From assembly GCA_900756875.1 (NCBI GenBank), contig CAAELW010000156.1, positions 1-14,064 of the forward strand: a stretch of 14,064 nt of DNA. The letters run 5' to 3'. The notes below the pieces were generated by a model. That model saw nothing but the letters and a program-made list of their open reading frames with translations. It was not told where the DNA came from and searched no databases. Position 1 is the stretch's first letter. Each line of letters begins with the position of its first letter. This stretch comes from Pasteurellaceae bacterium (GTDB lineage Bacteria; Pseudomonadota; Gammaproteobacteria; Enterobacterales; Pasteurellaceae). The translations under genes were made by a program, and so were the position numbers. This document shows, one piece after another, positions 8,999-14,064 of this stretch.

Positions 8999-10039
8999 AT
9001 GGATAGACGAAAATTTCTAAAAGCAGGTATGCTTGGCGGAATCGCTTCCTCCTTGCCTGTGTCGAGTGCACAGGCAACGGAAACGGTTGAGCCCATTCCT
9101 GGCGCACTAGGAATGCTTTACGACTCTACCCTTTGCGTAGGTTGTCAAGCATGTGTGGCTGAATGTCAAAACGTAAACCACACACCTGTGAATCCAAAAG
9201 GTGATCAAACTTGGTCAAATAACGACAAACTCACCCCATTTACTCGTAACGTGATTCAAGTTTGGAGCGATGGCGACGGCAAAAATAAAGACAAAACAGA
9301 AAACGGCTATGCTTACGTGAAAAAACAATGTATGCATTGCGTTGATCCTAACTGCGTTGCCGTTTGCCCTGTTCAAGCACTAACCAAAGATCCAAAAACC
9401 GGTATCGTGAAATACGATCCCGATATTTGTACCGGTTGCCGTTATTGTATGGTGGGATGTCCTTTTGATGTACCAAAATACGACTACGACAATCCATTCG
9501 GTGAAATCAGCAAATGTGAACTCTGTAACCAAAAAGGCGTTGAACGCTTAGATAAAGGTGAATTACCTGGTTGCTGTCATGTTTGTCCAACTGGTGCCAT
9601 TATTTTTGGTACACGTGAAGAGTTATTGGCTGAAGCGAAACGTCGTTTAAGCTTATTACGTGGTACTGAATACGATTATCCACGTCAACACGTCAATAGC
9701 ACAGATAAATACCGTGCTACCGTACCGGCATATCAATATCACATCTACGGTGAAAAAGAAGGCGGTGGTACACAGGTACTCGCCTTAAGTGGTGTACCTT
9801 TTGCTAATCTTGGTTTACCAGACTTAGATGAAGTCGCGACAGGTTCTCGTGCGGCGCATTTACAACACTTCTTGTATCGCGGTTTAGCATTGCCATTAGT
9901 GGCACTTGCCGGTTTAACCTTTATGACTTACAAAAATATGCATGGCGATAAAATCGCTGAGCGTATTGCAGCACAAAAAGAAGCCATGCGTCAGGCACGC
10001 AAGGAAATCGAAGAAGCGGAGGATGAGCATCATGAGTAA
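8999..10039 (+). CDS. hybA: Hydrogenase-2 Fe-S electron-transfer protein
   Basis: A 346-residue ferredoxin-like subunit that links HybO to the membrane protein HybB. A Tat signal [10 protein letters not shown] begins the protein. Sixteen Cys ligands for four [4Fe-4S] clusters are seen in four groups: 46/49/52/56, 111/114/119/123, 144/147/150/154 and 173/176/192/196. Cys193 next to Cys192 is extra. A C-terminal hydrophobic helix at about 292-309 anchors it, followed by a highly charged, Glu-rich tail. The length is close to the E. coli protein. AGGT in the end of hybO serves as a modest ribosome site. The gene overlaps hybB by 8 bases. Confidence 0.97.
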   Translation: MDRRKFLKAGMLGGIASSLPVSSAQATETVEPIPGALGMLYDSTLCVGCQACVAECQNVNHTPVNPKGDQTWSNNDKLTPFTRNVIQVWSDGDGKNKDKTENGYAYVKKQCMHCVDPNCVAVCPVQALTKDPKTGIVKYDPDICTGCRYCMVGCPFDVPKYDYDNPFGEISKCELCNQKGVERLDKGELPGCCHVCPTGAIIFGTREELLAEAKRRLSLLRGTEYDYPRQHVNSTDKYRATVPAYQYHIYGEKEGGGTQVLALSGVPFANLGLPDLDEVATGSRAAHLQHFLYRGLALPLVALAGLTFMTYKNMHGDKIAERIAAQKEAMRQARKEIEEAEDEHHE

Positions 10040-11258
10040 TCCACGTCCGGTGGGCGGTCGCCTTGTTTCTGCCGCAATTCTCTTTTTTGCACCACTTGCC
10101 GTGCTTTGCGTTTTATTAATTTTAAAACGTTTAGTTTTCGGTATTGGTTCCGTGACCGCACTTAATGGCGGTTATCCTTGGGGTTTATGGATTGCCTTTG
10201 ACTTACTTGTCGGTACAGGATTTGCCTGTGGTGGTTGGGCACTCGCTTGGACCGTGTATATTTTCAATAAAGGGAAATACCACGCTCTTGTTCGCCCAGC
10301 ATTGCTTGCAAGTTTATTCGGCTATTCCCTTGGGGGTTTATCTATCACCATTGATATGGGACGTTATTGGCATCTGCCATATTTCTACATTCCAGGCCAG
10401 TTCAACACGAATTCCGTTCTATTTGAAACGGCATTTTGTATGACGGTGTATATCATCGTGGTGACCCTAGAGTTTGCCCCGGTATGGCTTGGTTTCTTCG
10501 GCTTGAAAAAATGGTTTAATAAACTGAATAAAATCATGTTTTTCATTATTGCCTTGGGTGCCTTGCTACCAATGATGCACCAATCCTCAATGGGTTCCTT
10601 GATGATTGTAGCTGGTCACAAAGTCCATCCGGTATGGCAAAGCTATGAAGTGCTACCAATTCTCTCCTTGCTGACAGCTTTCATTATGGGCTTCTCTATT
10701 GTGATTTTTGAGGGTTCTTTAGTTAAAGCGGGTCTTGCAGGAAAAACACCAGATGAACGTCATTTATTTACTCAATTAGCACGCGTTACCGCAGGATTAA
10801 TTTTCTGTTTCTTAGCAGTGCGTTTTGGTGAGTTAATTTATAACGATAAACTGCAAATGGTTGTGGGTTTCGATAAATTAACTAAATTTGAAGCATGGAT
10901 GTTCTGGATGGAAGTCTGGTTGATGGTATTACCATTACTAACCCTCTTCCTTGGGGAGAAAAAATCAGATTCCCGTTGGTTATTTATTTCGGCATTAAGC
11001 ATGTTACTCGGTGCAGCATTATGGCGTATGAACTACTCGCTTATCATGTATAATCCAGGCAACGGCTATCAATATTTCCCATCTGCGGAAGAATTGCTTA
11101 TTTCAATCGGCTTCGTTTCTATTGAAGTATGTGCCTATATTTTAATCATTCGTTTATTCCCTGTATTACCGGTATTTAAAGAAAAACATACCGAAGACTC
11201 AGAAAAAATTATTGCCGAAAAAGCGGCATTCAGCAAAAAAGTTAGCGGAGCAGAATAA
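10032..11258 (+). CDS. hybB: Hydrogenase-2 membrane subunit, NrfD/PsrC-like
   Basis: A 408-residue polytopic inner-membrane protein that passes electrons from HybA to the quinone pool and is linked to proton movement in E. coli hydrogenase-2. Around ten hydrophobic segments are visible, for example near 12-32, 50-78, 89-105, 128-155, 168-185, 207-230, 250-270, 288-308, 315-333 and 353-377. Family-typical stretches include [20 protein letters not shown] and [10 protein letters not shown] (182-191). The start at 10032 (MSNPRPVGG) is chosen because GGAGG lies 9 bases upstream and the sequence then aligns with E. coli HybB from its first residues. An upstream in-frame ATG at 9942 gives a basic, non-homologous 30-residue extension inside hybA. 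Its stop shares a base with the hybC start. Confidence 0.97.
   Translation: MSNPRPVGGRLVSAAILFFAPLAVLCVLLILKRLVFGIGSVTALNGGYPWGLWIAFDLLVGTGFACGGWALAWTVYIFNKGKYHALVRPALLASLFGYSLGGLSITIDMGRYWHLPYFYIPGQFNTNSVLFETAFCMTVYIIVVTLEFAPVWLGFFGLKKWFNKLNKIMFFIIALGALLPMMHQSSMGSLMIVAGHKVHPVWQSYEVLPILSLLTAFIMGFSIVIFEGSLVKAGLAGKTPDERHLFTQLARVTAGLIFCFLAVRFGELIYNDKLQMVVGFDKLTKFEAWMFWMEVWLMVLPLLTLFLGEKKSDSRWLFISALSMLLGAALWRMNYSLIMYNPGNGYQYFPSAEELLISIGFVSIEVCAYILIIRLFPVLPVFKEKHTEDSEKIIAEKAAFSKKVSGAE
10155..10163 (-). repeat. DNA uptake signal inside hybB
   Basis: Exact ACCGCACTT in the codons for TAL near residue 42 of HybB. Confidence 0.8.
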
Positions 11259-12967
11259 TGTCAGAAAAAAAACGTATCTCAATTGACCCAATTACCCGTA
11301 TTGAGGGTCATTTACGTATTGATTGCGAAATTGAAAACGGCATCGTCACCAATGCTTGGTCATCCGGTACCATGTGGCGCGGTATGGAAAATATCGTAAA
11401 AGGTGCAGATCCTCGTGATGCATGGATGATTATGCAACGTATCTGTGGCGTATGTACCACAGTACACGCGATTATCAGCGTACGTGCCGTAGAAGATGCG
11501 ATTGGTGCTAAAGTACCAGTCAATGCACAGTACATTCGTAACATGATTCTTGCTGCACACAGCATTCACGACCATATCGTGCATTTCTATCAACTCTCCG
11601 CGATGGACTGGGTGGATATCACCGCTGCGCTAAAAGCTGATCCTGAAAAAGCAGCAGACATGCTAAAAGGTGTCTCTACATGGTCATTAAACAGTGCTAA
11701 CGAATTCCGCAACGTACAGAAAAAAATTCAAGCATTAGTGGACAGCGGACAACTTGGTATTTTCGCTAACGGTTATTTCGGTCATGCTGCAATGAAACTT
11801 CCACCAGAAGTCAACCTCATTGCCGTCGCACACTATTTGCAAGCCCTTGAATGTCAACGTGATGCTAACCGCGTAGTGGCATTACTCGGTAGTAAAACAC
11901 CACATATTCAAAACTTGGCGATTGGTGGCGTAGCAAACCCAATTAACTTAGATTCCCAAGCGGTACTAAACCAAGAACGTCTCATGTTCGTGAAAGCTTG
12001 TATCGATCGCTTAACAGACTTCATTAACCAAGTGTATAAAGTAGATGCAGCAGTATTTGCAGCTTACTATCCTGAATGGTTAAGCTTAGGCAAAACATCT
12101 GGCAACTACTTATCTGTACCAGAATACCCAATTGATGCAGATAACTCTAAATTCATGTTAAAAGGTGGTTATATCGAAAACGGCGATTTATCGACTTTCC
12201 GTCCAATTGTTCAACAAAAAGATGAGTTCGTTGTAAAAGGCATTAAAGAAAGTGGTAAACACGCTTGGTACGAAGACGATGAGCCATTAGAACCTTGGGC
12301 TGGCTTAACTCGTCCGAAGTATACCGGCTGGCAAGATGATGGTAAATACTCTTGGGTAAAAGCACCGACATTCTACGGTAAAGTTGTCGAAGTGGGACCT
12401 CTCGCCTATTTAATGTGTGGTTTAGCAGCGAATGACACACCAACTGTCAACCACTTCAATGAATTAAAAGGCATTTATGAAAAATTGACTGGTAACACGT
12501 TAACTACCGATCAATTACATTCTACCCTTGGACGTATCATCGGTCGTACCGTGCATTGCTGTGCGATCAACGACATTTTAAGCGCTCAATGGCAAATGCT
12601 CATTGATAACATCGCGAAAGGTGATATGACGGCTTATATCAAAACGGATATTCCAGCAAATGGTGAATTCCGTGGTGTTGGTTTCGGTGAAGTACCACGC
12701 GGTATGCTTTCTCACTGGGTTGTGATCAAAGACGGTCGCATTGAAAACTATCAAGCGGTTGTACCATCCACATGGAATGCCGGTCCGCGTAATGAACAAG
12801 ACCAAATGGGTCCTTATGAGCTTTCCATTATTGGTACACCGGTGGCAGATCCGACTAAACCATTGGAAGTGGTTCGAACCATTCACTCATTCGACCCTTG
12901 CATGTCATGCGCCGTACATGTAGTTAATACCGAAAACGGTGAAGTGACTGAAGTGAAGGTGTTGTAA
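11258..12967 (+). CDS. hybC: Hydrogenase-2 large subunit (Ni-Fe catalytic subunit precursor)
   Basis: A 569-residue precursor of the catalytic subunit that splits H2 at a Ni-Fe centre. The N-terminal nickel motif RICGVC is at 61-66 (Cys63, Cys66) with TTVH following, and the C-terminal motif DPCMSCAVH is at 546-554 (Cys548, Cys551). The protein continues for exactly 15 residues after His554, ending EVKVL, which is the peptide HybD is expected to remove after nickel insertion. It has no signal peptide and should be carried through Tat with HybO. The E. coli protein is nearly the same length (567). The ATG overlaps the hybB stop as TAATG, and the same arrangement joins it to hybD, so translation is probably coupled. 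Confidence 0.99.
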   Translation: MSEKKRISIDPITRIEGHLRIDCEIENGIVTNAWSSGTMWRGMENIVKGADPRDAWMIMQRICGVCTTVHAIISVRAVEDAIGAKVPVNAQYIRNMILAAHSIHDHIVHFYQLSAMDWVDITAALKADPEKAADMLKGVSTWSLNSANEFRNVQKKIQALVDSGQLGIFANGYFGHAAMKLPPEVNLIAVAHYLQALECQRDANRVVALLGSKTPHIQNLAIGGVANPINLDSQAVLNQERLMFVKACIDRLTDFINQVYKVDAAVFAAYYPEWLSLGKTSGNYLSVPEYPIDADNSKFMLKGGYIENGDLSTFRPIVQQKDEFVVKGIKESGKHAWYEDDEPLEPWAGLTRPKYTGWQDDGKYSWVKAPTFYGKVVEVGPLAYLMCGLAANDTPTVNHFNELKGIYEKLTGNTLTTDQLHSTLGRIIGRTVHCCAINDILSAQWQMLIDNIAKGDMTAYIKTDIPANGEFRGVGFGEVPRGMLSHWVVIKDGRIENYQAVVPSTWNAGPRNEQDQMGPYELSIIGTPVADPTKPLEVVRTIHSFDPCMSCAVHVVNTENGEVTEVKVL

Positions 12968-13446
12968 TGAAGCCGTTAATTCTTGGCGTCGGCAATATTT
13001 TATTAAGCGATGAAGGTGTCGGTGTGCGCGTTGTGCAGGAGCTTGAAAAACGCCCTGAAATTCAACCGCACTTTGACATCATCGATGGTGGTACTTGTGG
13101 CATGGAATTACTCGATGCGATGGCAAATCGCAAGCATTTGATTATTATCGATGCTGTGCTTGCTAACAAACAGCCAGGTGAGATTATCGTGTTGCATGAC
13201 GAACAAGTACCTACCTTTTTCTCTCGCAAAATTTCGCCACACCAACTCGGCATTTGTGATGTACTTTCTGCAATGAAATTGACGGACGAATTTCCAAAAC
13301 ACCTTTGTCTTATCGGCATCCAACCAGAATCACTAGAATCTGGAATTGGCTTAACGGAAACAATACAAAACGTGTTGCCAAAGGTTTTTGAAACGTTAAA
13401 TCAAGTGATTGCTGAATATGGTTTGAATCTAGACTCCCCTCTTTAG
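12967..13446 (+). CDS. hybD: Hydrogenase-2 maturation endopeptidase
   Basis: A 159-residue cytoplasmic peptidase of the HyaD/HybD family (MEROPS M52) that trims the HybC C-terminus. The nickel-sensing ligands are all in place: Glu16 in LSDEGVG, Asp62 in IIIDAV and His92 in SPHQLG. GVGNILL (7-13) opens the fold. Its ATG shares one base with the hybC stop. The last four codons (D-S-P-L) and the TAG stop are supplied by a palindromic repeat, so the C-terminus differs from, and is slightly shorter than, the 164-residue E. coli protein. The catalytic fold ends well before this, so function should be intact. Confidence 0.97.
   Translation: MKPLILGVGNILLSDEGVGVRVVQELEKRPEIQPHFDIIDGGTCGMELLDAMANRKHLIIIDAVLANKQPGEIIVLHDEQVPTFFSRKISPHQLGICDVLSAMKLTDEFPKHLCLIGIQPESLESGIGLTETIQNVLPKVFETLNQVIAEYGLNLDSPL
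13065..13073 (-). repeat. DNA uptake signal inside hybD
   Basis: Exact ACCGCACTT in the codons around residues 33-36 (QPHF) of HybD. Confidence 0.8.
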
Positions 13447-13500
13447 AAAAGAGGGGCTGGGGGAGATTTGACTTGATTCCCCTCTTTACGAAAGAGGGGG
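13434..13500. repeat. GC-rich double-hairpin intergenic repeat at the hybD/hybE junction
   Basis: Two near-identical palindromes are present: CCCCTCTTT-AGA-AAAGAGGGG (13436-13456) and CCCCTCTTT-ACG-AAAGAGGGG (13479-13499). Each has a 9-bp perfect stem and a 3-base loop. They are separated by 22 bases that include CTGGGGGAGATTTG. The layout resembles REP-type dispersed palindromic elements known in other bacteria. Within the operon it could act as an mRNA processing or stability element. It is not a clean terminator since no T-run follows hairpin 2. Confidence 0.75.
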
Positions 13501-13559
13501 AACTTTCTTTAAGATTTCACCTGCTATGCTTTAATCTTATTAATATTGAAAAATAAACC

Positions 13560-14064
13560 ATGTATCGACACAAAAAAACACCTGAAAATTCAACCGCACT
13601 TTTAAACTCTGTTTCTGGCTTTGAAGAAAATCCAACGGAGATTTTCCTTGCCGAAATGCAAAACATTGTGCCTGAAATGCAAGATCTCCCTTTCTATCAC
13701 AAAGGCATTGAATGTTTTTGTCCCAAATTTGTTTTATTTGAAGACCAATGGATTGGCACAGTATTAACCCCGTGGATGATGAGCGTGGTGATTCTGCCTG
13801 GCCCTCAACAACAATGGGAGCCACGTGAATTAGGTGATAAACTCACTGTACAACTGCCTTACAAACCACTCACTTTCACCGTTAGTAGTCTTGAAAATGT
13901 ACCGCAATATTTAAGTTGCTCCTTACATTCACCACTCGACCCGAATCTAACTAACGAACAAGCGGTTCAACTGACGCAAGATTGTTTGCGTATGGTTTTA
14001 TCCATACCAACCGCACAGCCGACATTTAATTCTGATCGCCGTAATCTATTTAAGGCCATGATCA
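13560..14064 (+). CDS. hybE: Hydrogenase-2 assembly chaperone HybE (partial, 3' end beyond window)
   Basis: The open frame runs from ATG 13560 to the window end, giving 168 residues and no stop. It matches the HyaF/HybE family: WIGTVLTPWMMSVVILPGPQQQW (64-86), QLPY-LTFTV (98-108) and QYLSCSLHSPL (116-126). HybE helps HybC/HybO maturation and is thought to delay Tat export until both subunits are ready. Compared with E. coli HybE the N-terminus has about 13 extra residues before SGFEENP, partly encoded by an uptake signal. An in-frame TAA at 13554 rules out an earlier start; the ribosome site is weak. Unlike the other hyb genes it is 113 bases from its neighbour, across the repeat. The C-terminus already passes the 162-residue E. 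coli length, so it is longer there. Confidence 0.93.
   Translation, partial: MYRHKKTPENSTALLNSVSGFEENPTEIFLAEMQNIVPEMQDLPFYHKGIECFCPKFVLFEDQWIGTVLTPWMMSVVILPGPQQQWEPRELGDKLTVQLPYKPLTFTVSSLENVPQYLSCSLHSPLDPNLTNEQAVQLTQDCLRMVLSIPTAQPTFNSDRRNLFKAMI
13593..13601 (-). repeat. DNA uptake signal in the hybE N-terminal coding region
   Basis: Exact ACCGCACTT followed by TTAAA, in the codons for STALL (residues 11-15), within the part of HybE that has no counterpart in E. coli. Confidence 0.85.

Noticed and set aside
9942..10031. Longer hybB start giving 30 more N-terminal residues
   Set aside because: The extension lies inside hybA in another frame, is basic and does not resemble HybB. The ATG at 10032 has GGAGG at good spacing and aligns with the known protein start.
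13540..13824. Minus-strand open frame of 94 codons opposite hybE
   Set aside because: It lies opposite the well-supported hybE frame, and its sequence shows no recognisable domain.
13958..13966. ACAAGCGGT, the Apl-type uptake signal, in hybE
   Set aside because: One copy in 14 kb against ten Hin-type copies is compatible with chance and does not change the lineage call.

Overview
The window looks like a chromosomal segment of a Pasteurellaceae bacterium of the Haemophilus/Aggregatibacter type. The main evidence is ten exact copies of the 9-base Hin-type DNA uptake signal AAGTGCGGT (either strand), where about 0.1 would be expected by chance in 14 kb. The protein sequences, especially GyrB, also look gamma-proteobacterial. 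H. influenzae itself is not known for a hydrogenase, so a relative such as H. parainfluenzae or Aggregatibacter is more likely. This species guess is inference.

Left part, minus strand (1-3383): a predicted metal/heme-type uptake locus. A TonB-dependent outer-membrane receptor (887-3217) is followed 70 bases downstream by the N-terminal 272 residues of a CydD-like ABC transporter with fused membrane domain, cut by the window edge. The receptor promoter has a perfect -10, a Fur-box-like sequence and a CRP-like site. A hairpin lies between receptor and transporter.

Middle, minus strand (3384-7444): gyrB with its own promoter and a terminator built from two inverted uptake signals. Upstream of gyrB is a two-gene unit, lemA followed by a DUF3137 membrane-protein gene, ending in a bidirectional-looking hairpin terminator.

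Divergent control region (7445-7847): about 400 bases between lemA (leftward) and the hydrogenase operon (rightward). It holds two perfect FNR boxes, one facing each gene set. One is placed exactly at -41.5 from a predicted hyb start. The other is at -61.5 from a predicted lemA start. A Fur-like box, a possible NarP heptamer and an uptake signal lie between them.

Right part, plus strand (7848-14064): hybO-hybA-hybB-hybC-hybD-hybE, in the same order as the E. coli hydrogenase-2 operon, with tight or overlapping junctions from hybO to hybD. HybC (Ni-Fe large subunit) and HybO (Fe-S small subunit) form the periplasm-facing H2-splitting core. HybA (ferredoxin-like) and HybB (NrfD-like membrane protein) pass electrons to the quinone pool. 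HybD cleaves the 15-residue HybC C-terminal peptide after Ni insertion, and HybE helps maturation or Tat export. A GC-rich double-hairpin repeat sits at the hybD/hybE junction and supplies the hybD stop codon. hybE runs off the window end.

I found no convincing new biological system. The most notable points are the divergent anaerobic control region, the Fur/CRP receptor promoter paired with an exporter-fold ABC protein, and the repeat inside the hyb operon.
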